NCBI GenBank assembly: GCA_045642485.1
Contig: JAZUIV010000059.1
Span: 13,308 to 77,307, forward strand
Source of the DNA: Cacconaster sp045642485
GTDB taxonomy: Bacteria; Bacteroidota; Bacteroidia; Bacteroidales; UBA932
DNA: 64,000 nucleotides
Reading direction: 5' to 3'
Both the position numbers and the translations under genes were made by a program. The notes beneath the pieces are model-generated. The model saw only the letters and a program-made list of their open reading frames with translations. It was not told where the DNA came from and did no database searches. Positions 43,466 through 52,304 of this stretch are shown piece after piece (position 1 is the first letter of the stretch; each line of letters opens with the position of its first letter).

Positions 43466-44449
43466 ATGGCTTACAATATTCCGTGGGAGGACCGCCCCGA
43501 AGGGTCCAATGAAGTACTCTGGAGATATTCAGGCAATCCGGTGATTCCGAGAAACCTGCTCTCCACCTCAAACTCGATTTTCAACTCCGCAGTTGTCCCT
43601 TTCGAGAAGGGGAAATACCACTTTGCGGGGGTATTCCGCTGTGATGACACAAACCGCCGGATGAGGATTCACGTCGGATTCTCCGTTGATGGTTTCAAAT
43701 GGGACATAAGCGAGGATGACATAAAACTCGTGGGCGCCGACCCCGAAGTGGCTGAGTGGGTTTACGGCTATGACCCGAGGGTCTGCAAGATAGACGACAG
43801 ATATTACGTCACCTGGTGCAACGGCTATCACGGCCCGACCATCGGTGTCGCCTGGACAGAGGATTTTGAGGTTTTCCACCAGTTGGAGAACGCATTCCTG
43901 CCCTACAACAGGAACGGTGTGATGTTTCCCCGCAGGATTAACGGCAAATATGCGATGCTCTCCCGCCCCAGTGATACGGGCCATACCGCATTCGGTGACA
44001 TCTTCTACTCGGAATCCCCCGACATGGAATATTGGGGCCACCACCGCCACGTGATGTCGCCCGCCCCCTTCGAGGTGAGCGCCTGGCAATGTATGAAAAT
44101 CGGTGCCGGTCCGATTCCAATCGAGACTCCGGAGGGGTGGCTGCTGATATATCACGGTGTGCTGCGCTCCTGCAACGGGTATGTCTATGCCTTCGGTTCC
44201 GCTTTGCTTGACCTTGAGCAGCCCTGGAAGGTCATAGCCCGCAGCGGGGCATATCTCATCTCTCCGAGAGAGATTTACGAGTGCGCCGGAGACGTGCCCA
44301 ACGTCACGTTCCCCTGCGCCGCCCTCTATGAGAAGGAGACGGGCAAGGTGGCCGTCTACTACGGATGCGCCGACACCGTCACCGGCCTCGCTTTCGGCTA
44401 CCTCCCCGAAATCATCCGCTTCACCAAGGAAACGAATATCATTAAATGA
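43466..44449 (+). CDS. GH130 beta-mannoside phosphorylase-like enzyme
   Basis: A 327-aa five-bladed-propeller enzyme of family GH130, which usually phosphorolyses beta-1,4-mannosides to mannose-1-phosphate or hydrolyses beta-1,2-mannosides. Seen: GYDPRVCKIDDRYYVTWC with the conserved Asp103, RNGVMFPRRINGKYAMLSRP, KIGAGPIPIETPEGWLLIYH, VPNVTFPCAA and VYYGCADT. No signal peptide, so it acts in the cytoplasm on imported oligosaccharide, consistent with a phosphorylase. The ATG at 43466 is chosen over TTG at 43451. Its 3' end overlaps the convergent GH116 gene by 8 nt. Confidence 0.9.
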   Translation: MAYNIPWEDRPEGSNEVLWRYSGNPVIPRNLLSTSNSIFNSAVVPFEKGKYHFAGVFRCDDTNRRMRIHVGFSVDGFKWDISEDDIKLVGADPEVAEWVYGYDPRVCKIDDRYYVTWCNGYHGPTIGVAWTEDFEVFHQLENAFLPYNRNGVMFPRRINGKYAMLSRPSDTGHTAFGDIFYSESPDMEYWGHHRHVMSPAPFEVSAWQCMKIGAGPIPIETPEGWLLIYHGVLRSCNGYVYAFGSALLDLEQPWKVIARSGAYLISPREIYECAGDVPNVTFPCAALYEKETGKVAVYYGCADTVTGLAFGYLPEIIRFTKETNIIK

Positions 44450-46976
44450 TTGACTGCGTCATTTCTTTGCCGGAAACATAGCAGTGCTCAACGGGAATCT
44501 CGCCGGAGCGGATTTCGATGAAGGGCTTTCCTCCCTTAAGGCCTACGGTTGCATAGCCGCCATCGACGGCGAGGAAGGTGCGGAAGTTATCTCCCACGCG
44601 GGAGTCGATGTACAGGATTCGGTCCACTGCATCGTAGCGTACACCCGTGAGGGCTTGAAGCATACTGTAGCTCGACATTGCCCTTGCATACCAGGAACCG
44701 CACTCATATTCGTTGAACGGATTGCGGACGCGGCCGTCATACCTGTCGAGACAGGTGCGCACGATGTCGAGGCCCTGCTTCACGTCGCCTTCGAACATCA
44801 GATGGGCGGCAACCTGGAACTCTATTCCTGTCCAGACCTCATCGCTGTATACGAACGGCAGGCTGGGCTTTCCTCCATTGGGCCAGCTGCAAAGGAGCAG
44901 GCCACCCTCGTGTCCGAAAGCAAATCCCGGACGCTGGGGATTGGAAACGTCGAACAGGTCTTTCCTGAGATTATACTTGTAAACGGCCTCCAGATGGCTC
45001 TTGACCTTTGCCTGGTCCACGGGGTCGTCAAGACCTGCGCAGAGCGCCATCCAGCAGCCGATGATGCCGTCGGAAAGACAGCCGGTGCCATACTGATACT
45101 TGGGTCCCTCCTTTTCAAGAATGGCCAGAGCCTCGGGTTTGTATTCCTGACTGTTCTCATATCCCTCCTCCTGCATCACAAGAGTCGGGTCCTCAGCATC
45201 GAGATCCTTCCAGCGAACCTTCTGGTAGAAGTACTCGCCGTTCCAAAGCCGGTCTGTCATATAATTGCGGCATTTTCCGAGCAGTTCCCTGTAGGAAGAA
45301 GCATCATCACCTGCCGCCTCTGCCATCTTGACGAACGCGGCAAGAGCACCGGCATAGAAACTTGTGCACATTCCGTCAGGTCCCCAGAACTCGATGTCAT
45401 ATGTGTTGTGGTGAGGTTCCTCTATAGCTCCCACGTGACGGGGATCCCAGTTGCGTATGCACCAGTCCATGCTCTTCTTGATTTGAGGATAGAGGAAGAT
45501 CATCCAATCGGTGTCACCGCTGATCCTCCAGTCGCGATATACCTTGATGATGCCGCCAAGCTGGCCGTCTGCAGCAGAATAGAAATCGTGCCTTATCGGG
45601 CTGATGGGAAGATTGGAGCGGAAGGTCTGGTGGCCCTCGGTGTTCTGGTCCACACGGAATTCTGTCTCACGCAGGGTCCTTTCCATGCGGGGGAAGAGGT
45701 GAGGCATAGCCTGTGCATAGTTCCATACGTGGTTGCAAGTGCCGTGGCAACTGCCCCAGCTGTCGCCACTGCCCTCGTATGCCCAGAAGCGGCCGTCGTG
45801 CTGACGCATGACGGTGGATGATTTGAGTATAGTCAGGTTGTCGGCAACAGCACGGACAACCTCGGTCGGCAGTGTAGTGTCATAGAACGCCTCGGTGAAA
45901 CTGCGGGTGGCAGCCTTGAGGGTATCGTAGTTCTTCGCCCAATAACCGGCCACGTCGGCAATGGAGCCAAAGCGGGTGGCATACCAAGGACGGTAGGTCT
46001 TGGGGGTATCCTTGTAGAGTTCCGGACTATAGCAATCACCGAAGTCCGACGCCTCCGTTGCAGGGGTGCCCTCCTTTATGTCGCTCACCGGCACGTACCA
46101 GGCCATCATCAGCTTGATTGTTCTGCTCTCGCCGGGCTTGACGGTGAAAGGAACATAAAGTGATGCCCCCGGCGACTGATACAAAGAATCCACAGGGGTG
46201 GTGTCACCGGCAGTAATCTTGTTCCACGCCATTGTGATGGGGTCGAACCAGCCGCCACGGAACCAGCAGCAGTCGACGCTCGGATTCTCTTCGGGAGCGA
46301 AGATGGCAAAATGTCCTTCCAGCTCAGGATTCGACGGGATCGCCTTCTGATGCATCACATAGCCGCAAGGCATTGCGCCGGTTTCGGCATCGGCCTCGTC
46401 GGTACAATACATAATGTTCTTCGAGTTGTATGAGAACACAGCGCTCACCTCTTCCTTTGAGGTGTTGGTGAAAGTATATTCAAGTCCTGCTACGGGAAGG
46501 CCTGAGTTGTCCTCATCGCCGGGAATGAAAGGGTTCCATGCCTCTATTGTGGCCGTCAGGGGCAGGTCGTCGTCCTGCAGGCTGACCTTGGCAAATGGGA
46601 ATCTTGCACTGAATTCTCCATGCTCGAAGCGAGGGAGTCCATAGGTTGATCCCGGACTTCCCAGACCGCCTTCTCCCCGCCCGTACTTCTTGAATTCGGG
46701 CACCGGAGCCTCCACGACCTTTGTGCCCTTCTCATAGCCTTCCACATGTATTGCGGCAAACATGCAGGGCTCGTTGAAGAGAGCCGGCCGGTGGTGCAAC
46801 GACATGTGAGAAATGGCACCTGTACCCTCGATGGTGAACATGCCTGAACCAAGTCCGCCCAAGGGGTAGGCTATGCGGTCAATCATGTCCTCTGGAAAAA
46901 CGGAATCGTAGTCATTATGCTCTGTCGAGCAGGACAGCGCAATGAACAGCGCCGGTATCAACAAAAATTTCTTCAT
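44442..46976 (-). CDS. GH116-like glycoside hydrolase lipoprotein
   Basis: An 844-aa lipoprotein (lipobox ALSC). The N-terminal GH116 domain begins with AYPLGGLGSGMFTIEGTG; the C-terminal (alpha/alpha)6 domain carries CHGTCNHVWNYAQAMPHLFP, DGQLGGIIKVYRDW, EEPHHNTYDIEFWGPDGMC with Glu519/Glu520 before the conserved NTYD, and GCLSDGIIGCW with the family's likely acid/base Asp. GH116 enzymes are beta-glucosidases, beta-xylosidases or glucosylceramidases. The ATG at 46976 is used; one at 46991 overlaps the promoter boxes. It is opposite in strand to its neighbours and has CATG at ordinary frequency, unlike the flanking genes, pointing to recent acquisition. Confidence 0.85.
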   Translation of the reverse strand: MKKFLLIPALFIALSCSTEHNDYDSVFPEDMIDRIAYPLGGLGSGMFTIEGTGAISHMSLHHRPALFNEPCMFAAIHVEGYEKGTKVVEAPVPEFKKYGRGEGGLGSPGSTYGLPRFEHGEFSARFPFAKVSLQDDDLPLTATIEAWNPFIPGDEDNSGLPVAGLEYTFTNTSKEEVSAVFSYNSKNIMYCTDEADAETGAMPCGYVMHQKAIPSNPELEGHFAIFAPEENPSVDCCWFRGGWFDPITMAWNKITAGDTTPVDSLYQSPGASLYVPFTVKPGESRTIKLMMAWYVPVSDIKEGTPATEASDFGDCYSPELYKDTPKTYRPWYATRFGSIADVAGYWAKNYDTLKAATRSFTEAFYDTTLPTEVVRAVADNLTILKSSTVMRQHDGRFWAYEGSGDSWGSCHGTCNHVWNYAQAMPHLFPRMERTLRETEFRVDQNTEGHQTFRSNLPISPIRHDFYSAADGQLGGIIKVYRDWRISGDTDWMIFLYPQIKKSMDWCIRNWDPRHVGAIEEPHHNTYDIEFWGPDGMCTSFYAGALAAFVKMAEAAGDDASSYRELLGKCRNYMTDRLWNGEYFYQKVRWKDLDAEDPTLVMQEEGYENSQEYKPEALAILEKEGPKYQYGTGCLSDGIIGCWMALCAGLDDPVDQAKVKSHLEAVYKYNLRKDLFDVSNPQRPGFAFGHEGGLLLCSWPNGGKPSLPFVYSDEVWTGIEFQVAAHLMFEGDVKQGLDIVRTCLDRYDGRVRNPFNEYECGSWYARAMSSYSMLQALTGVRYDAVDRILYIDSRVGDNFRTFLAVDGGYATVGLKGGKPFIEIRSGEIPVEHCYVSGKEMTQSII

Positions 46977-46979
46977 ACA

Positions 46980-46999
46980 CAAATTTAACATTATATTTG
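46980..46999. promoter_or_regulatory. overlapping divergent -7 boxes between the GH116 genes
   Basis: TATATTTG on the + strand (46992-46999) points at the gene starting at 47026. On the minus strand TAAATTTG (46987-46980) ends 3 nt before the ATG at 46976, implying a near-leaderless transcript for that gene. The two divergent starts are 49 nt apart, so they probably share control. Confidence 0.5.
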
Positions 47000-47025
47000 A
47001 GAATAATTAACTCAAACTCACCGAA

Positions 47026-50000
47026 ATGCATACAAAATTGCTGATTTCTGCACTTTTACTGTCATCTTTAATCTCAAGAGCGCAGATATCCCCAGACCAC
47101 TACGTTTCAGAGGACAAAGGCGATATCAAGGCCTTCGTGGGCAGCACCGACGGCAAAGGAGAGCGCAAGGTCTACAAGGGCGATGAACTGTATACCATAG
47201 GTATGCCCGTAGGCGGTATTTGTGCCGGACAACTATATGTTAGAGGCGACGGGACTCTCGCCAACTGGTGGATAGCCAACAATGCCTACAACACCGGCTA
47301 CGGCATCGACTACCTGCTGGACTTCGACACCCCTCTGGGTCCCTGGCACGTATGTTACCAGACCTTCGAGCCGCTCAGCTATATCGATCAGGGCGTAACT
47401 CTTGACATCGACGGCAAATCGTACGACCTCAGCAAAAAGGACTTCGATGACATCTCCTTCATAGGAGAGTATCCCATAGCTTACGTAAACTACGCCCGCA
47501 AGGCAGCGGACCTTCCTGTAAGCGTAAACGCGGAATTCTTCTCGCCCTTCATCCCTCTTGACGCCAGGCGCTCCGGCACTCCGGCTACCATAATGAACTA
47601 TACTGTACGCAACACCTCTGATGAGCCGGTCGAGGTCAAACTTACCGGCAGAATGCAGAACCTCGTCTGCATCGACCTCAAGGACAGAGGATACGGCATA
47701 CTCCGCAACAAGGTCGTCGACGGCAATGGATACAAGTCGGTCTATATGGACATGAAGCCCGCCGAATTCCCTGAAACTGTTGATCCCAAGCCGAAGGTCA
47801 CCGTATTCGAAGACTTTGAAAACGGCAAATATGTCAACTGGACGGCAGAAGGCGATGCCTTTGGCGAAAAGCCGGCATCGGGAGAGCTCTGCAACCAGGA
47901 CACATTCGAGGGCGATTACGGCCGTTATCTGGCAAACTCATACATCCGTCAGGACATCTCTACCGGCAAGCTCATCTCAAAGCCCTTCAAGATTACCAGG
48001 AAATACATATCGTTCATCATTTCAGGCGGAACATATTCCAAGACCACCTGCATGAACCTCGTAGTCGATGGCAACAACGTCAGAAACGCCACCGGTGATG
48101 GCAGCGAAGTCCTGGTCCGCAGGAACTGGGACGTAGGCGAGTTCCTGGGCAAGACAGCGCATCTCGAGATTGTGGATTCCGAGACAGGAGACTGGGGCCA
48201 CATAAGTGTCGACAACATCGTATTTTGCAACGAACCTGTAGCCGGCCCACGCACAAGCATAGACGAAAACCATGCATACTTCGGGAACCTTGCCTTGAGT
48301 GTGTTCGATCCTTCAGCCAGCGCAACTGCCGACCTTGGAAAGGATGCCGATTACGCCGAAATTCCTCTCGGAGGCAAGCTTGAAGGAGCCCTCACCAGCG
48401 GTATGACCCTTGCGCCGGGCGAGTCGAAGACTGTCACCTTCGTACTGTCCTGGTATTTCCCGAACAGGCCTCTCAGCTACAAGGGTTCAGTATGGAGCCG
48501 CCCTCTGCCTCCCAATTCTCCCGCAATAGGCAATATGTATTCAAACTGGTACGATTCGTCACTTGACGTAGCCAACTACCTGAAGATCAACTTTTGCGAA
48601 CTTGCAGGGCAGACGAAGAACTTCCACGACACATACTACAACAACACCACCATCCCATACTGGCTGGCCAACCGCATCATGATGTCGGCATCCACTCTGG
48701 CAACCGAGACCTGCCAGTGGTGGGCCACCGACAAGTTCTGGGCATGGGAAGGTGTAGGGTCTTGCGAGGGTACCTGCACCCATGTATGGGGCTATGCACA
48801 GACCATGGCGGCACTCTTCCCCGAGTTGGAACGCAACCTGCGCGAGAAGACCGACTATTCAGTATCGCTACAGCCCGACGGCAGCATCATGTCGAGGAAC
48901 GGAGAACACGGCATACTCATCGACGGACACGCCTCCGTAATCCTCAGGATGTACAGGGAGCATCTGATGAGCCGCAACAACTACTTCCTCAGCCGCAATT
49001 GGGATAAGATAAAGTTGTCGCTGGACTACATCATCGGCGAAGACGGGCCTGAACCCGACGGACTCATAGTCAAGACCCAGCCAAACACCTACGACATCGC
49101 CTTCAACGGGGCAAACACCTATGTGGGCGGGCTGTACCTCGCGGCTCTCCGTGCAGGCGAGCGGATGGCACTCATAATGAACGATACAGAGGCCGCAAGC
49201 CGCTACAGGAAAATCTACGAGGCAGGCAGCAGGAACACTATGGACCGCCTCTGGAACGGCGAATACTTCTATCAGGACGTGGATGCGAAGGAATATCCCA
49301 AGTTCCAGTACGGCAAGGGATGTCTCTCCGACCAGCTCTTCGGCCAGACTTGGGCAGGACTGCTCAGGCTCGGTGACATATACCCCGCCGAGGCCGAAGA
49401 CAAGGCTCTCCATGCTGTATGGAAGTACAACTGGGCACGCGACGTGAAGGAGCAGACCGAGGCTCATCTCCCTGAAAGATACTATGCCCATTCCGGAGAA
49501 CCGGGGCTGCTCATCTGCACCTGGCCCCACACCGCCCATCCGGGAGAGGACGGCGTGCGCTACCGCGACGAAGTCTGGACCGGAATAGAGTATCAGGTGG
49601 CCACAGGTATGATACAGAAGGGTATGTTGGATGAAGGACTCGCCATCGTGCGTGGAGTCGACAGCCGTTACGACGGTGCCAAGCATAACCCCTGGAACGA
49701 AATCGAGTGCGGCGACCACTACGCCAGAGCTATGGCTTCGTACGGAGTTCTGAGGGCCCTGGAGGGCTACTGGTACGATGGTCCCAGAGGCATCATGGCA
49801 TTTGACCCCCAGATAGGCAAGGACAGCATAACAGGATTCTTCACATCAGCGGAAGGCTGGGGTAACATCGGTCAGGAGCGCAGTGATGGAGGCCAGAAGA
49901 ACACTGTCAGCCTCAGCTACGGCCGGCTCAGTCTCAACACGTTCCAGTTTAGGAACGATGGCTGTAGCACCGTGAGTGCAGCCCTCAACGGAAAGCCCGT

Positions 50001-50097
50001 CGAGGTGTTACTTCGCGATTGTGGCGAGCTCAAGGAGGCCGTTTTCAGCGGGCTGAGGATGAAAGAGGGCGACAAACTTGAGATAACTACGAAATAG
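47026..50097 (+). CDS. GH116-like protein with an inserted carbohydrate-binding-like domain
   Basis: A 1023-aa secreted protein (signal ending SRAQ), a distant paralogue of the divergent GH116. Shared marks: YTIGMPVGGICAGQLYVRGD, CEGTCTHVWGYAQTMAALFP, PNTYDIAFNGANTYVGGLYL and GCLSDQLFGQTW. Residues about 260-405 are an extra beta-sandwich of the kind attached to GH32-type enzymes: FENGKYVNWTAEGDAFG, DISTGKLISKPFKITRKYI, NLVVDGNNVRNATGDGSEVL and TGDWGHISVDNIVF. The Glu that precedes NTYD in the paralogue is replaced (IVKTQPNTYD). CATG frequency is normal here, unlike the surrounding locus. Confidence 0.82.
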   Translation: MHTKLLISALLLSSLISRAQISPDHYVSEDKGDIKAFVGSTDGKGERKVYKGDELYTIGMPVGGICAGQLYVRGDGTLANWWIANNAYNTGYGIDYLLDFDTPLGPWHVCYQTFEPLSYIDQGVTLDIDGKSYDLSKKDFDDISFIGEYPIAYVNYARKAADLPVSVNAEFFSPFIPLDARRSGTPATIMNYTVRNTSDEPVEVKLTGRMQNLVCIDLKDRGYGILRNKVVDGNGYKSVYMDMKPAEFPETVDPKPKVTVFEDFENGKYVNWTAEGDAFGEKPASGELCNQDTFEGDYGRYLANSYIRQDISTGKLISKPFKITRKYISFIISGGTYSKTTCMNLVVDGNNVRNATGDGSEVLVRRNWDVGEFLGKTAHLEIVDSETGDWGHISVDNIVFCNEPVAGPRTSIDENHAYFGNLALSVFDPSASATADLGKDADYAEIPLGGKLEGALTSGMTLAPGESKTVTFVLSWYFPNRPLSYKGSVWSRPLPPNSPAIGNMYSNWYDSSLDVANYLKINFCELAGQTKNFHDTYYNNTTIPYWLANRIMMSASTLATETCQWWATDKFWAWEGVGSCEGTCTHVWGYAQTMAALFPELERNLREKTDYSVSLQPDGSIMSRNGEHGILIDGHASVILRMYREHLMSRNNYFLSRNWDKIKLSLDYIIGEDGPEPDGLIVKTQPNTYDIAFNGANTYVGGLYLAALRAGERMALIMNDTEAASRYRKIYEAGSRNTMDRLWNGEYFYQDVDAKEYPKFQYGKGCLSDQLFGQTWAGLLRLGDIYPAEAEDKALHAVWKYNWARDVKEQTEAHLPERYYAHSGEPGLLICTWPHTAHPGEDGVRYRDEVWTGIEYQVATGMIQKGMLDEGLAIVRGVDSRYDGAKHNPWNEIECGDHYARAMASYGVLRALEGYWYDGPRGIMAFDPQIGKDSITGFFTSAEGWGNIGQERSDGGQKNTVSLSYGRLSLNTFQFRNDGCSTVSAALNGKPVEVLLRDCGELKEAVFSGLRMKEGDKLEITTK

Positions 50098-50132
50098 ACC
50101 AAAACAACTTCTAAACCAAATACTGCCATTAT

Positions 50133-52304
50133 ATGAAACGCCTGTACGTCATCATTGCGGCGCTGCTGTGTGCGGCCTGCGCCCAAAATTCACAAAAATC
50201 CGAACCCGTGGACTATGTGAGCACCCTTGTGGGTACCCTTTCCAAATACCAGCTCTCCACCGGAAACACCTATCCCGCAGTGGCTCTGCCCTGGGGTACG
50301 CACTTCTGGACACCCCATACCGGAAAGATGGGCAACGGATGGGCCTACGTTTACACCGATGACAAAATTCAGGGCATCAAGATGACCCATCAGCCGAGCC
50401 CCTGGATCAACGATTACGGTCAGTTCGGCATAATGCCCGTGACGACAGGCCCGGTAACTGACGGAAATGCCCGCGCCAGCTGGTTCTCCCACAAGGCCGA
50501 GACCGCGACCCCGTACTACTACGGAGTCTATCTCGCCGACCACGACACCTATCTGGAACTCACCCCTACCGAAAGGGCCGCCGCATTCCGCATCACCTAT
50601 CCGGAAAGGGAGAAATCCTACCTCGTGGTCGATGCTTTCGATGCTGAGAAGGGCTCGTTCCGCGTGGAGAAAAGGCGTATCATAGGATCGACCACCAACA
50701 ATCACGGTGGTGTGAGCGACAATTTCAGACTCTGGTTCGTGATAGACGTTGACACTGACTTCACAGTTGAGGAGTCCGCCGGAGATAAGGACAAACTGCT
50801 CATATCATTCCTCACCTCAAAAGGGACACAGGTGGATTTGAAGGTTGCCGCCTCGTTCATAAGCGAAGAGCAGGCTGTCCACAATCTTACGGAGCTTGGA
50901 GACGGGGATTTCGACAGAATCCGAAAGGTCGGCCGCGACCGCTGGAACGAAGTCCTTTCCCGTGTGGAGGTGGAAGACAGGAACATCGACCATCTGAGGA
51001 CATTCTACTCCTGCCTCTACCGCTCCGTCCTTTTTCCGAGAGACCTCAGCGAGGTTACTCCCGAGGGAAAAAGGGTGCACTACAGCCCCTTTGACGGACA
51101 GATTCACGACGGCTATCTCTTTGGAGACACAGGCTTTTGGGATACTTTCCGCTGCCTTTTCGCACTTGTGGACCTGATTTATCCCGAGCAGGCCGCAAAG
51201 ATGCAGGAAGGCCTGGTCAATACATATCTTGAAAGCGGATTCCTACCCGAATGGGCGAGCCCCGGCCACAGACAGTGTATGGTGGGCAACAACTCCGCTT
51301 CAGTAGTGGCCGAAGCCTACCTCAAGGGGCTCAGGGGGTATGACATCGAGACCCTCTGGGAAGCCGTGGTTCACGGGGCGCACAGCGTGCATCCGGAAAT
51401 CTCCTCCACAGGCCGCCTGGGATGGCAGTACTATGATTCCCTCGGCTTCGTGCCCTGCAATGTCGGTATAAGGGAGAGTGCCGCCCGCACCTTGGAATAT
51501 GCCTACAACGACTGGTGTATATACACCCTCGGAAAGGCTCTCGGCAAACCCGAGGCTGAGATTGCCCCTTACGGTAAAGCCGCGCAGAACTATCGTAATC
51601 TGTTCCGCAAGGATTTTTCGCTTATGTCAGGCCGCAATGAGGACGGTTCGTTCCCCAAAAATTTCAATCCCCTGAAATGGGGTGGTGATTTCACCGAGGG
51701 CAACTCCCTCCACTATACCTGGTCAGTTTTCCACGACATTCCGGGTCTTGTGGAACTGATGGGCGGAAAGGCTCAGTTTGAGGCGGTGCTTGACGGAGTC
51801 TTCAATATGCCACCCGACTTCGACGACAGCTATTACGGAGGCATAATCCACGAAATCCGGGAGATGCAGATAATGAACATGGGCAACTACGCCCACGGCA
51901 ACCAGCCGATTCAGCATATGCTTTACCTGTATGACTGGTGCGACCGCCCGGAAAAGACACAGCGGCGTGTGCGTGAGGTTATGGAGAAATTCTACAGCGC
52001 AGCTCCCGACGGATATTGCGGGGATGAGGATAACGGCCAGACCAGTGCCTGGTATGTCTTCTCCGCCCTGGGCTTTTATCCTGTCTGCCCGGCATCCTGC
52101 CAGTACGCGCTTGGCATTCCTCTCTTCAAGAAAGCTACACTGCATCTGCCCGGCGGAGATTTCAATATCGAGGCCCCCGGCAACAGCCGCAAGACCGTTA
52201 CGGCTTCCGCAGTGAGACTGAAGGGAAAAGCTCTTGAATCATCATTCATCGAGCACAGCGACCTGGTCAAGGGGGGCAAACTTCAATTCGATATGGCTGA
52301 GTGA
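50133..52304 (+). CDS. GH92 family enzyme with Glu-to-Gln at the acid position
   Basis: A 723-aa lipoprotein (lipobox AAC) of family GH92, whose members are calcium-dependent exo-alpha-mannosidases. It has DYVSTLVGTLSKYQLSTGNT, the helical barrel, and GDEDNGQTSAWYVFSALGFYP with the base region. In most members the general acid is the Glu of G-N-E-P; here the segment is HGNQPIQHMLYLYDW with Gln591. In CcMan5, a GH92 enzyme that removes mannose-1-phosphate caps, the same position is Gln, since a phosphate leaving group needs no protonation. So action on Man-alpha-1-phosphodiesters is a testable inference; a dead enzyme is the alternative. Its TGA shares a base with the next ATG. Confidence 0.9.
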   Translation: MKRLYVIIAALLCAACAQNSQKSEPVDYVSTLVGTLSKYQLSTGNTYPAVALPWGTHFWTPHTGKMGNGWAYVYTDDKIQGIKMTHQPSPWINDYGQFGIMPVTTGPVTDGNARASWFSHKAETATPYYYGVYLADHDTYLELTPTERAAAFRITYPEREKSYLVVDAFDAEKGSFRVEKRRIIGSTTNNHGGVSDNFRLWFVIDVDTDFTVEESAGDKDKLLISFLTSKGTQVDLKVAASFISEEQAVHNLTELGDGDFDRIRKVGRDRWNEVLSRVEVEDRNIDHLRTFYSCLYRSVLFPRDLSEVTPEGKRVHYSPFDGQIHDGYLFGDTGFWDTFRCLFALVDLIYPEQAAKMQEGLVNTYLESGFLPEWASPGHRQCMVGNNSASVVAEAYLKGLRGYDIETLWEAVVHGAHSVHPEISSTGRLGWQYYDSLGFVPCNVGIRESAARTLEYAYNDWCIYTLGKALGKPEAEIAPYGKAAQNYRNLFRKDFSLMSGRNEDGSFPKNFNPLKWGGDFTEGNSLHYTWSVFHDIPGLVELMGGKAQFEAVLDGVFNMPPDFDDSYYGGIIHEIREMQIMNMGNYAHGNQPIQHMLYLYDWCDRPEKTQRRVREVMEKFYSAAPDGYCGDEDNGQTSAWYVFSALGFYPVCPASCQYALGIPLFKKATLHLPGGDFNIEAPGNSRKTVTASAVRLKGKALESSFIEHSDLVKGGKLQFDMAE

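Noticed and set aside
44484..45821. 445-codon open frame on the plus strand
   Set aside because: Antisense to the GH116 gene at 44442-46976, which has clear family motifs on the minus strand.
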